From an uncultured Clostridia bacterium (GTDB lineage Bacteria; Bacillota; Clostridia; Christensenellales; UBA1242): a DNA stretch of 64,000 nucleotides. The stretch is from NCBI GenBank assembly GCA_934747965.1, contig CAKVHI010000002.1:115655-179654 (forward strand), read 5' to 3'. The position numbers and the translations under genes are program-made. The notes below the pieces were generated by a model. The model was not told the origin of the DNA. It did not search any database and worked only from the letters and a program-made list of their open reading frames with translations. Of this stretch, positions 1-7,103 are shown one piece after another (position 1 is the first letter of the stretch; each line of letters begins with the position of its first letter).

Positions 1-41
1 ATAAATTTAAGAAAAAATTTAATATGGAATAGGTTAGGTTT

Positions 42-66
42 TAGCACAGCTAAGCTGTGTTTTTTG
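42..66 (+). terminator. Intrinsic terminator of an upstream gene
   Basis: CACAGC (45-50) and GCTGTG (54-59) form a 6-bp stem followed by six T. The gene it ends lies before the window. TTAGCAC at 41-47 can instead pair with GTGCTAA at 72-78, giving a competing outer stem. Confidence 0.6.
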
Positions 67-111
67 CTTTGGTGCTAACAATCTATTTAGACAAAAAATA
101 AGTATCAAGGT

Positions 112-144
112 AAAGCACAGTTTTTGTGCTTTATTTTTTATTTT
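112..144 (+). terminator. Intrinsic terminator
   Basis: AAAGCACA (112-119) pairs perfectly with TGTGCTTT (125-132) across a 5-base loop and is followed by ATTTTTTATTTT. It is the second terminator in tandem upstream of prmC, so prmC must have its own promoter or depend on read-through. Confidence 0.75.
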
Positions 145-203
145 AAAAAAATTTAATCAAATCTGCTTGTCATTACTTGAAAAAATATTTACGGGTTAAA
201 ATT

Positions 204-1013
204 ATGAAATATGTTGAAATAAAAAGCGAGTTAATAAATGAATTTAAAAAATTAGGCTTAACAAATTTTGAAGAAATTGATTATGTTTTGAGTGAACTAA
301 AAAATGTTTCAAAATCGAAGCTGTATTTTGAAGATTTTGATAAAAAAATTTTTAAAAAATCAGAAAAAGTTTTATCAAAGCATTTAAAAACAAAAAAACC
401 ACTTCAAAAAATTTTTAAAAAAGCATATTTTTTTGGTCAAAAGTTTTATGTTAATAACCATGTTCTAACACCAAGGTTTGATAGTGAAATTTTGGTTGAA
501 AATGCACTTAAATTTGATTTTAATTCTTGTCTTGACTTGTGCTGTGGAAGTGGGTGTCTTGGTTTAAGCATAAAGCAAAATAAAAAAGATATTGCTCTTA
601 CTCTTGCAGACATAAGTTTAAAAGCCTTAAAAGTTGCAAAAATTAATGCTAAAAAACTAAATTTAAAGGTAGATTTCGTTAAAACCGATATGTTTCAAAA
701 TATAACCAAAAAGTTTGATTTGATTGTTTGTAATCCACCATATATTGAAACAAATGAAATTGAAAAACTAGATGATGAAGTTAAAAAATTTGACCCTGTT
801 TTGGCTTTAGATGGAGGGTGTAATGGAATTAGGTTTTATGAAATTTTGTTTAATAATTTAGACAAATTTTTAACCGAAAAAGGAAAAGCGCTAATTGAAA
901 TTGGTTATAATCAAGGAAAGCTTTGCGATAAATTTAAAGAAAAATATAAAAATGTTAAATTAATTAAAGACTACAATAATTTGGATAGACTATTGATAAT
1001 TGAAAAGGAGTAA
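204..1013 (+). CDS. prmC: Peptide chain release factor N5-glutamine methyltransferase PrmC (HemK)
   Basis: PrmC methylates the glutamine of the GGQ loop of class-1 release factors, using S-adenosylmethionine. The glycine-rich cofactor loop LDLCCGSG is at residues 110-117 and the catalytic NPPY motif, which holds the substrate glutamine, at 177-180. Length is 269 residues, normal for the family. I chose the ATG at 204. An in-frame TTG at 177 would add nine residues but has no better ribosome site; GGG at 192-194 is the only SD-like sequence. The gene sits three bases upstream of prfA, whose product it modifies, in the order usual for Bacillota. Confidence 0.93.
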   Translation: MKYVEIKSELINEFKKLGLTNFEEIDYVLSELKNVSKSKLYFEDFDKKIFKKSEKVLSKHLKTKKPLQKIFKKAYFFGQKFYVNNHVLTPRFDSEILVENALKFDFNSCLDLCCGSGCLGLSIKQNKKDIALTLADISLKALKVAKINAKKLNLKVDFVKTDMFQNITKKFDLIVCNPPYIETNEIEKLDDEVKKFDPVLALDGGCNGIRFYEILFNNLDKFLTEKGKALIEIGYNQGKLCDKFKEKYKNVKLIKDYNNLDRLLIIEKE

Positions 1014-1016
1014 ATT

Positions 1017-2084
1017 ATGTTAGATAAATTAAAAAGTATTAAAGACAGATATGAACAAATAAGTGAAAAACTTGTTTCGCCAGAGATTTTGAATGATAAT
1101 AAAGAATATGTAAAACTTGCAAAAGAACATAAGAATTTGGAACCTATTGTTGAAAAGTATGATGAATATAAAAAAGTTTCAGATGACCTTAAAGATGCCG
1201 AAGAAATGGTTAATTTAGAAAGTGGCGAAATGAAAGAGTTTTTGGAAAATGAAATTTTGGAAAGCAAAGAAAAAATTAAAAATTTAGAAGAAGAAATCAA
1301 AATTTTGCTTCTTCCAAAAGACGAAAATGATGACAAAAATGTTATCATCGAAATTCGAAGCGGTGCGGGCGGAGATGAAGCAGCATTATTTGCTAGTGAA
1401 ATAATGAGAATGTATATGAAATATGCTGAAAGGAAGCATTACAAAGTTGAAATTTACGAACTTAACGACACTGAGCTTGGGGGCGTTAAAGAAGCAACTT
1501 TTAAAATTTCTGGCAATGGAGTTTACTCAAGGTTTAAGTTTGAAAGCGGTGTCCATCGTGTTCAAAGAGTGCCCGACACAGAAACGCAAGGGCGTGTTCA
1601 CACTTCAACAATCACAGTGGCTGTTTTGCCTGAAGCACAAGATGTTGATGTTAATTTGGATGAAAAAGACCTTAAAATTGACACTTGCAGGGCTAGTGGT
1701 GCAGGTGGTCAACATATTAACAAAACTGAAAGTGCAATAAGGGTTACTCACATTCCAACGGGGATTGTAGTTTATTGCCAAGACCAAAGAAGTCAAGTGC
1801 AAAACAAAGAAACAGCACTTGCAATTTTAAAAACTAAATTATATGATAAATATAAAACTGAACAAGATGAAAAGTATGCCGAAAACAGACGCACTCAAAT
1901 CGGCTCTGGCGATAGAAGCGAAAGAATAAGAACTTATAACTATCCTCAAGGCAGACTTACTGATCACAGAATTAATTTTACTGTTTATGCTTTAACAGAA
2001 TTTTTAAACGGCGATATGGATGAACTTATTGATGCTTTAACCATTGCAGACCAAAAAGCGAAACTTGAAAAAGGGTTAGAATAA
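1017..2084 (+). CDS. prfA: Peptide chain release factor 1
   Basis: RF1 reads UAA and UAG stop codons in the ribosomal A site and triggers peptide release. The GGQ peptidyl-transferase motif is at residues 230-232, inside a SGAGGQHINKTES context. The codon-recognition tripeptide is PDT at 186-188, matching the RF1 PxT pattern rather than the RF2 SPF. Length is 355 residues, standard. AAGGAG precedes the ATG by about eight bases, and prmC ends three bases upstream, so the two are co-transcribed. A separate RF2 must exist elsewhere because TGA stops are used in this window. Confidence 0.96.
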   Translation: MLDKLKSIKDRYEQISEKLVSPEILNDNKEYVKLAKEHKNLEPIVEKYDEYKKVSDDLKDAEEMVNLESGEMKEFLENEILESKEKIKNLEEEIKILLLPKDENDDKNVIIEIRSGAGGDEAALFASEIMRMYMKYAERKHYKVEIYELNDTELGGVKEATFKISGNGVYSRFKFESGVHRVQRVPDTETQGRVHTSTITVAVLPEAQDVDVNLDEKDLKIDTCRASGAGGQHINKTESAIRVTHIPTGIVVYCQDQRSQVQNKETALAILKTKLYDKYKTEQDEKYAENRRTQIGSGDRSERIRTYNYPQGRLTDHRINFTVYALTEFLNGDMDELIDALTIADQKAKLEKGLE

Positions 2085-2121
2085 ATTTTTTTAAAAATTT
2101 TTGAAAACTATTAAAATTTGT

Positions 2122-2150
2122 TTGACAAAATTCTCAAAATAGTGCAAAAT
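2122..2150 (+). promoter_or_regulatory. Promoter of first SipW-type secreted protein gene
   Basis: TTGACA at 2122-2127, 17-base spacer, CAAAAT at 2145-2150. The segment AAAATTCTCAAAATAGT (2127-2143) recurs exactly at 36579-36595 upstream of the third gene of this family, and a similar sequence spans 3809-3838 upstream of the second. Confidence 0.6.
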
Positions 2151-2235
2151 CATTGTATAAAAAACAAATTGGGTTTGAATAAATATTTTTCAATATTTTG
2201 TTTAAACTAATTTTGATTAAAAATGAGGTAAAACG

Positions 2236-2874
2236 ATGGAAAAAAGTAAAAAATCAAAAATTCTTTTTGGAATGATAATTGCATTTGCATTGGTTTTAAT
2301 TTCTTGCATTTCAATTATAACCTATGCTTGGTTTACAGACAAAAAAGAATACACTGGCACTCTTAATTTTGGTGAAATAAAATTGTCAGTTAAAAAAACT
2401 GGTGAAACTTCAGAATTAGCTGAAACTTTGCCTTTCACTATTCAAAGAGCTAATGGCACTGCTGCAACAAAAACAATGCCTGGCGACACTGTTAATATCA
2501 ATTTGACAGTTGGTTTGCAAGCAAACAATGAAGATGCATATTATTTTGTTGTTATAACAGACACAAAAAATATATTCAAAAAAGGTGCATACTTCCTTGA
2601 TGATAGTGGAAATATGTGCTATTATGATGCAACAGCAAACAAAGCATATAAACAAGGCACAACAACAGAAAGCACTCAATTGATTGGAAAAATTACCGCT
2701 AGTGCTGCCGATGCTCTTGCAATTAAAGCAGAGATAGCAACATCAGTAACAGACCAAACAATCAAAACAACAGATGTAACTTGCAAAGTTGTTGCAATTC
2801 AACAAGCAAACATAACTACTGATGCTGCTGCAATCACAGCAATCAAATCTGCTTATAGTGGTATTTTGGCATAA
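2236..2874 (+). CDS. TasA/CalY-like secreted protein with SipW-type signal region
   Basis: The 212-residue product has a basic N-terminus, a hydrophobic segment (about residues 10-32) and the cleavage region YAWFTDKKEYTGTLNFG, which matches the SipW-dependent signal type of TasA/camelysin biofilm-fibre proteins. The mature part has the beta-rich pattern PGDTVNINLTV...YYFVVITD and ends near AIQQANI. It is clearly paralogous to the gene at 3979 and more distantly to that at 36742. There is no anchor motif or C-terminal membrane segment, so it is probably exported and assembled outside the cell. A GAGG-type ribosome site precedes the ATG. The dedicated signal peptidase SipW is not in the window. 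The family call rests on signal and domain pattern; function as fibre or adhesin is inferred. Confidence 0.8.
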   Translation: MEKSKKSKILFGMIIAFALVLISCISIITYAWFTDKKEYTGTLNFGEIKLSVKKTGETSELAETLPFTIQRANGTAATKTMPGDTVNINLTVGLQANNEDAYYFVVITDTKNIFKKGAYFLDDSGNMCYYDATANKAYKQGTTTESTQLIGKITASAADALAIKAEIATSVTDQTIKTTDVTCKVVAIQQANITTDAAAITAIKSAYSGILA

Positions 2875-2888
2875 TTGTCATAAAAAAC

Positions 2889-2918
2889 AGGAAGAATTAA
2901 GTTTCTTCCTTTTTTTTA
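2889..2918. terminator. Bidirectional intrinsic terminator
   Basis: AGGAAGAA (2889-2896) pairs with TTCTTCCT (2903-2910). T-runs follow on both strands: seven or more T on + after 2910, and GTTTTTT when read on -. It can end both the secreted-protein gene on + and the small peptide gene on -. Confidence 0.8.
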
Positions 2919-2934
2919 TTTATTTTTAATAAAT

Positions 2935-3117
2935 TTATGTAAAATCGAAAAATCTTCTGTTACTGCACGAAGAGCAGGTGTTGCAACCACTGCTTGTGTT
3001 TGAAAGTGTTAGAAGAAGTAAAAGCAAAAAGTTTGTGTTTGTGTTTAAGTCAATATTTCCAGCACTCGTTATTATTGATAAAAGCAAAATTAGCAAAACA
3101 TCTTGTGAACTAACCAT
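2935..3117 (-). CDS. Small hydrophobic Cys-rich peptide, unknown
   Basis: This reads as a 60-residue protein on the minus strand. The start ATG is preceded by a near-perfect AAAGGAGG ribosome site at the right distance, the main reason to believe it. The product has two leucine-rich hydrophobic stretches (about residues 7-16 and 31-38), separated by a polar NIDLNTNTN turn, then a C-x2-C-x2-C motif (Cys45, 48, 51) and a basic tail. It ends at a shared bidirectional terminator. It lies between a secreted TasA-like protein and an ArsR-type regulator. I do not recognise the family; it could be a membrane microprotein or a metal-binding peptide. Confidence 0.6.
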   Translation of the reverse strand: MVSSQDVLLILLLSIITSAGNIDLNTNTNFLLLLLLTLSNTSSGCNTCSSCSNRRFFDFT

Positions 3118-3208
3118 AAAAGCCTCCTTTCAACAAAATATTACTATAAAACTATTTATGCTACAAAAGTTTTAAATGTGCAAAAACCAACATATTTAAT
3201 TATTTTGA

Positions 3209-3226
3209 TATAATTAGATTAGGAGG
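3209..3226 (+). promoter_or_regulatory. Extended -10 promoter and RBS of the ArsR-type gene
   Basis: TGATATAAT (TATAAT at 3209-3214) is an extended -10 with no clear -35. AGGAGG follows at 3221-3226, so the untranslated leader would be only about a dozen bases long. Confidence 0.5.
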
Positions 3227-3231
3227 AATTT

Positions 3232-3609
3232 ATGGTAGAATTAAATAAGATTTATAATACTGAAGAAGAAAATCCTAGCAAAATTAAAGTTGATGTTAAA
3301 ACGGTTAATGACATTAAATATTATCTTCCAGAAGAAAAAGTTTTAAGGCTGCTTGCTGAGTTTTTTAGTATGTTTAGTGATGAAACAAGAATAAAAATAA
3401 TATCTGCTTTGTCTGTTAGCGAATTGTGTGTTAATGATATTGCAAATATATTAAAACTAAACCAAACGACCGTTAGTCATCAACTTAAACTTTTAAAGAG
3501 TGTTGGGGCAGTAAAATTTAGGCGTGATGGAAAAATAATTTACTACTCTATTGCAGACAAGCAAATTCACGATTGCTTGCTTTCAGGTGTCAACTATTTA
3601 ATGGTGTAA
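3232..3609 (+). CDS. ArsR/SmtB-family winged-helix regulator
   Basis: The protein has 125 residues. A dimeric winged helix-turn-helix covers roughly residues 35-108, with the DNA-reading helix LNQTTVSHQLKLL (77-89) and wing RRDGKIIYYSI. The ELCVND segment (64-69) corresponds to the alpha-3 metal site of the SmtB/CadC group but carries a single Cys (Cys66). The alpha-5 site has Asp109, His113 and Cys115 but lacks the second His pair, so metal sensing is uncertain. It starts with a strong AGGAGG site. It lies between two SipW-type secreted-protein genes and next to no metal transporter, so it may control those genes; this is inference from position. Confidence 0.85.
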   Translation: MVELNKIYNTEEENPSKIKVDVKTVNDIKYYLPEEKVLRLLAEFFSMFSDETRIKIISALSVSELCVNDIANILKLNQTTVSHQLKLLKSVGAVKFRRDGKIIYYSIADKQIHDCLLSGVNYLMV

Positions 3610-3735
3610 TTTGACAGAATAAAAACTAAATGGAAAAACTTGAAAAATGCATCTCAGGTGGTGCTGTGCACACTTATTAAACATATAGAAAACAGTAAAA
3701 AATAAAAAGCTTTTAAAAAATATGTAAAAACGCTT

Positions 3736-3757
3736 AAGTGCCACAGGCACTTTTATA
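3736..3757 (+). terminator. Terminator-like hairpin downstream of the ArsR-type gene
   Basis: AAGTGCC (3736-3742), loop ACA, GGCACTT (3746-3752), then TT and an AT-rich run. The T-tract is short, so termination may be partial. The hairpin directly follows the first copy of the 14-base repeat ATGTAAAAACGCTT (3722-3735); the second copy is at 3797-3810 and overlaps the next -35 box. Confidence 0.55.
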
Positions 3758-3808
3758 TTAAACTTAATTAAAAAAATGAAATAATTTTGTAAAATCATGT
3801 AAAAACGC

Positions 3809-3838
3809 TTGACACAATAACTCTAAAAATGGCAAAAT
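3809..3838 (+). promoter_or_regulatory. Promoter of second SipW-type gene
   Basis: TTGACA at 3809-3814 and CAAAAT at 3833-3838, with an 18-base spacer. The spacer CTCTAAAAATGG and the -10 closely resemble the promoter at 2122-2150, suggesting common control. The -35 overlaps the second copy of ATGTAAAAACGCTT. Confidence 0.5.
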
Positions 3839-3844
3839 TTTTAA

Positions 3845-3961
3845 TGGATAAAAGAGTTTGTGCAACCACAAACTAATACAGAAATGCACATGGTTAGCCG
3901 AGCACTTAAGTTGAAGAATACATAAGCAAAAACTGGTTAACCTAATATAACCAGTTTTTTT
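3845..3961 (+). promoter_or_regulatory. Structured leader RNA with terminator before the second SipW-type gene
   Basis: Downstream of the promoter the transcript would form a stable hairpin, AGTTTGTG (3855-3862) with CACAAACT (3867-3874). An unpaired stretch follows, then an 11-bp hairpin AAAACTGGTTA (3929-3939) with TAACCAGTTTT (3948-3958) followed by T. That last hairpin looks like an intrinsic terminator, and it lies between the promoter and the ribosome site (3970-3975). The layout is that of an attenuator or riboswitch. I could not match it to a known riboswitch class. Confidence 0.5.
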
Positions 3962-3978
3962 GATATATAGAGGTGCAA

Positions 3979-5070
3979 ATGAAAGCAAAAGGATTAAGTA
4001 AGAGTGTAAAAACATTTATATTAGCACTAATATTGTTAGTGCTAATTTTGCCGTTGATACTAACACTAGCATATTTTTCCGACAAAAAAGAATATAGCGG
4101 AACTTTGGACTTTGGTAGTATTAAACTTAAAGTAAGCGGTGGAGTTGAAGGGGACGGAACGGATAGTGCAACAAGTAAATTAGTTTTTGATACTACACGA
4201 AAAAAGAATAACGATTCTACTTGGACAGGTAACTATATGCCTGGTGATACAGTTGAAATTAATCTTACAGTAGACCTAGAAACAGGCAGTGAGCCCGCAT
4301 ACTATGTTGTTCAAATTTCAGATGAGAAGAATGTGTTTGAAAGTGCATGCTACTACAGCGATGGGACTAAAACAGGGGATAACTTTAATGTCTATGTTTA
4401 TGATGGAGTGAAAACTTACAAACAAGGTGACACAACAAAACAGCCTATTAGTGATAAATATTGTGGACAAGTTACAGCGGGAAATGCTCAGAACTTAACA
4501 ATTAGTGCAAAAATTAGCGAAGATTTCAAAACTCAAAATGCTCAAACGGTTGTAGAGTGTAGGATTCTAGCCATTCAACAAGCAAACTTAGAGCCTGTAG
4601 ATGCAAAAAAAGAAATGAATTTAAGCCTAGGCAAAAATTTATATTCGGTGCAAAATCGTGTGGTTGCTACACCTAATGGATATTCAAGTACGAACAATAG
4701 GGTGCTAACCGGTAATCAAATACTTGTTGGACTAAGTGAAGGTAATTCTTGGGCTACTGTAAATGTTAATTCTAATTATACAATTACACAAGACAAAATA
4801 ATTGTAACATCAACTAGTGCAGGATATGGAATAGCACTAGATTATAAGTGCCTTGAGGGACAAAAATATATTGTAAGTGCGAACAATGTTGGGGGAAAGG
4901 TAACTGCTGGATTTTATGATGCCGATGGTAAATTCATTTCAAGTATAACTTTATCACTTGGAAGTGAATTTACAATGCCCACAAATGTTGTTTTTATGAC
5001 GATTGATTTTATGAGCAGAACAGTTGGAGAAGAGGCAACTTTCACAGATATAAAGATAATTCAAAATTAA
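3979..5070 (+). CDS. TasA/CalY-like secreted protein with C-terminal beta-sandwich module
   Basis: The product has 363 residues from the ATG at 3979. A GTG two codons upstream lies inside the GAGGTG ribosome site, so the ATG is the real start. The N-terminal hydrophobic segment leads into LAYFSDKKEYSGTLDFG, the SipW-type cleavage region. The TasA-like domain runs to about residue 200 (PGDTVEINLTV, AYYVVQISD, LAIQQANL) and is paralogous to the gene at 2236. The remaining 150 residues, from LGKNLYSV onward, look like a jelly-roll carbohydrate-binding-type module (ALDYKCLEGQKYIVSANN, FTDIKI). It is probably an extracellular matrix or adhesive protein; ligand unknown. Confidence 0.8.
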   Translation: MKAKGLSKSVKTFILALILLVLILPLILTLAYFSDKKEYSGTLDFGSIKLKVSGGVEGDGTDSATSKLVFDTTRKKNNDSTWTGNYMPGDTVEINLTVDLETGSEPAYYVVQISDEKNVFESACYYSDGTKTGDNFNVYVYDGVKTYKQGDTTKQPISDKYCGQVTAGNAQNLTISAKISEDFKTQNAQTVVECRILAIQQANLEPVDAKKEMNLSLGKNLYSVQNRVVATPNGYSSTNNRVLTGNQILVGLSEGNSWATVNVNSNYTITQDKIIVTSTSAGYGIALDYKCLEGQKYIVSANNVGGKVTAGFYDADGKFISSITLSLGSEFTMPTNVVFMTIDFMSRTVGEEATFTDIKIIQN

Positions 5071-5090
5071 GTGGCTTTGCCACTTTTTTT
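5069..5090 (+). terminator. Intrinsic terminator of the second SipW-type gene
   Basis: AAGTGGC (5069-5075), loop TTT, GCCACTT (5079-5085), then TTTTT. The stem begins in the stop codon. Confidence 0.8.
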
Positions 5091-5102
5091 GTTAATTTAA
5101 AG

Positions 5103-5146
<44 letters not shown>

Positions 5147-5159
5147 TTTTTGTCGTTGC

Positions 5160-5188
5160 TTGAAAAAGTAAAAAATTATGGTTATAAT
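5160..5188 (+). promoter_or_regulatory. uvrC promoter, predicted leaderless
   Basis: TTGAAA at 5160-5165, 17-base spacer, TATAAT at 5183-5188. The uvrC ATG at 5195 begins six bases after the -10, where transcription would be expected to start, and no SD lies before it. Confidence 0.65.
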
Positions 5189-5194
5189 AATATT

Positions 5195-7015
5195 ATGACA
5201 AATGCTTTAAAAGAAAAATTAAACACACTGCCTTTATCTAGTGGTGTTTATTTAATGAAGGATAAAAATAATAATATTATTTATGTTGGAAAAGCAAAAA
5301 ATTTAAAAAGGCGTGTTAATCAATATTTTGATTCTCGTGAAAAAAATTTAAAAACAAATTTATTAGTTGAAAATATTTACAATTTTGACTATATAATAAC
5401 AAACAGCGAATACGATGCTTTGATGCTTGAAAACAATCTTATAAAAAAGTATCAACCGCACTATAACATTTTGTTAAAAGACGGAAAAAATTTTGCATAT
5501 ATAAAAATTGATTTAAACAAAAAATTTCCTAAACTTGAACTAACACGAAAAGTCGATTTCAAAAAAAATGTAAAATACTTTGGACCATATTTTAACGGAA
5601 TATCGGCTCACAGCGTAATGGACATTGTTAAATTTGCTTATCCGCTAAGAAGTTGCAATCTAAGTTTTAAAAAGCCAGAAAAAAGAGAGTGCTTAAAATA
5701 TAGTTTGGGGGAATGTAGTGCCCCATGCACCAACAGAATTTCTGAAGAAGAATATAACAAAATTGTTTATGATGTGATTAATTTTTTGAATGGAGAAACC
5801 GAAAAAGTTAAGCAAATTTTGACTGATAAAATGAAAAGCCTTGCAAAACTTGAAAATTTTGAAAGTGCAATTTTGTTTAAAAATCAACTTGAAATGCTAG
5901 ACAAATTAAACAATAAATACACAACGCAAATAGCAAAAAAAGTTGATATTGATGTGATAGGATTCTATGAACTTAACAACAATATTGGCTTGAGCATTAT
6001 GATGATAAGAAGTGGCAAAATGATTGGAATTGAAAATTTTGTTTTGATTGACAAATTTTTTGACGACAACAGTTTGACGAATTTTGTTGTGCAGTATTAT
6101 CAAAATAACAAAATTTTGCCAAAGAGTATTGTGTTAAATAGCAATTTTTCATCTGAAAAAATTTTGGAAGAATTTTTTGAAAAAGAATTTGAAAAAAATA
6201 TAAAAATAGAAAAAGCACAAAAGGGCGTTAAAAAAACCTTGCTTGACAAAGCAAATGAAAATGCAAAAGAATATTTGGAAAAAAGTTTGAGTTTGGAACT
6301 TTTAAAACAAGAAAGAACAATAAATGCTTGCAAAAATTTACAAATGAAACTAGGTTTAAAGCAAATTCCTTACCGAATTGAAGGGTATGATATCTCTAAC
6401 ATTTCGGGCACAAACAAAGTTGCCAGTATGGTAGTTTTTGTGAACGGTGAACCAAAAAAATCGCACTATAGAAAATTTAGAATAACAAGTTTTGAGGGCC
6501 CTAATGACTTTTTAAGCATGGAAGAGGTTATTAAAAGGCGTATGCAAGAATTTGAAAAGCAAAAAGATGAAAGTTTTTCAAGTTTGCCTAATTTAATTCT
6601 TATTGATGGTGGAAAAGGTCAACTCTCATCAGCAAGCGAAATTTTGAGAAGATTTAATAACCAAATTGACTTGATTTCACTTGCAAAAAAGAATGAAGAA
6701 ATTTATAAGGAAGGTAATAGCGTGCCAATTATTTTGCGAAAAAGTGATTATAGTTTGCAACTTCTTCAAAGGGTTAGAGATGAAAGCCATAGGTTTGCTA
6801 TTACATTTCATCGAAGTGTTAGAAACAAAAGTGAACTTACAAGTAGGCTGTTAAATATTGAAGGTATTGGCAAAAATAAAGCAAAATCATTATTTAGTGA
6901 GTTTAAAACAATAGAAAACATAAAAAGTGCTAATGTTGATGACCTTTTAAAAGTTAAGGGGATAAATGAAAATTTGGCAAAAAATATAATAGATTATTTT
7001 AAAAAATTGGATTAA
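5195..7015 (+). CDS. uvrC: UvrABC excinuclease subunit C
   Basis: UvrC makes both incisions around bulky DNA lesions in nucleotide-excision repair. The order of domains is complete: GIY-YIG nuclease at the N-terminus (GVYLMKD...YVGKAKNLKRRV, about residues 17-40), the Cys-containing region ECLKYSLGECSAPC, a UVR segment that binds UvrB, the RNase H-like domain (RIEGYDISNISG, ILIDGGKGQLSSA) and a C-terminal helix-hairpin-helix pair (LLNIEGIGKNKAKSLF). From the ATG at 5195 it has 606 residues, normal length. A TTG 45 bases upstream is in frame but falls before the -10 box, so I reject it as start. The (TTTA)11 tract lies just upstream of its promoter. Confidence 0.95.
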   Translation: MTNALKEKLNTLPLSSGVYLMKDKNNNIIYVGKAKNLKRRVNQYFDSREKNLKTNLLVENIYNFDYIITNSEYDALMLENNLIKKYQPHYNILLKDGKNFAYIKIDLNKKFPKLELTRKVDFKKNVKYFGPYFNGISAHSVMDIVKFAYPLRSCNLSFKKPEKRECLKYSLGECSAPCTNRISEEEYNKIVYDVINFLNGETEKVKQILTDKMKSLAKLENFESAILFKNQLEMLDKLNNKYTTQIAKKVDIDVIGFYELNNNIGLSIMMIRSGKMIGIENFVLIDKFFDDNSLTNFVVQYYQNNKILPKSIVLNSNFSSEKILEEFFEKEFEKNIKIEKAQKGVKKTLLDKANENAKEYLEKSLSLELLKQERTINACKNLQMKLGLKQIPYRIEGYDISNISGTNKVASMVVFVNGEPKKSHYRKFRITSFEGPNDFLSMEEVIKRRMQEFEKQKDESFSSLPNLILIDGGKGQLSSASEILRRFNNQIDLISLAKKNEEIYKEGNSVPIILRKSDYSLQLLQRVRDESHRFAITFHRSVRNKSELTSRLLNIEGIGKNKAKSLFSEFKTIENIKSANVDDLLKVKGINENLAKNIIDYFKKLD

Positions 7016-7103
7016 TTGATTATTTGCATTATAACGCCACTAAGTGTTAGCAAAATAAAGTTGATATAAATCATAAAAAGTCATGTTAAGGAATAAAATT
7101 AAT

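Noticed and set aside
2978..3175. 65-codon plus-strand frame
   Set aside because: It opposes the minus-strand peptide gene, which has the strong ribosome site; no start signal of its own.
3232..3609. Arsenic-resistance operon
   Set aside because: An ArsR-family regulator is present but there is no arsenate reductase or efflux gene beside it, and the metal-site residues are incomplete.
3845..3961. c-di-GMP riboswitch (class I or II)
   Set aside because: Isolated pieces such as GTGCAACC recall class II, but the paired elements and their order do not fit.
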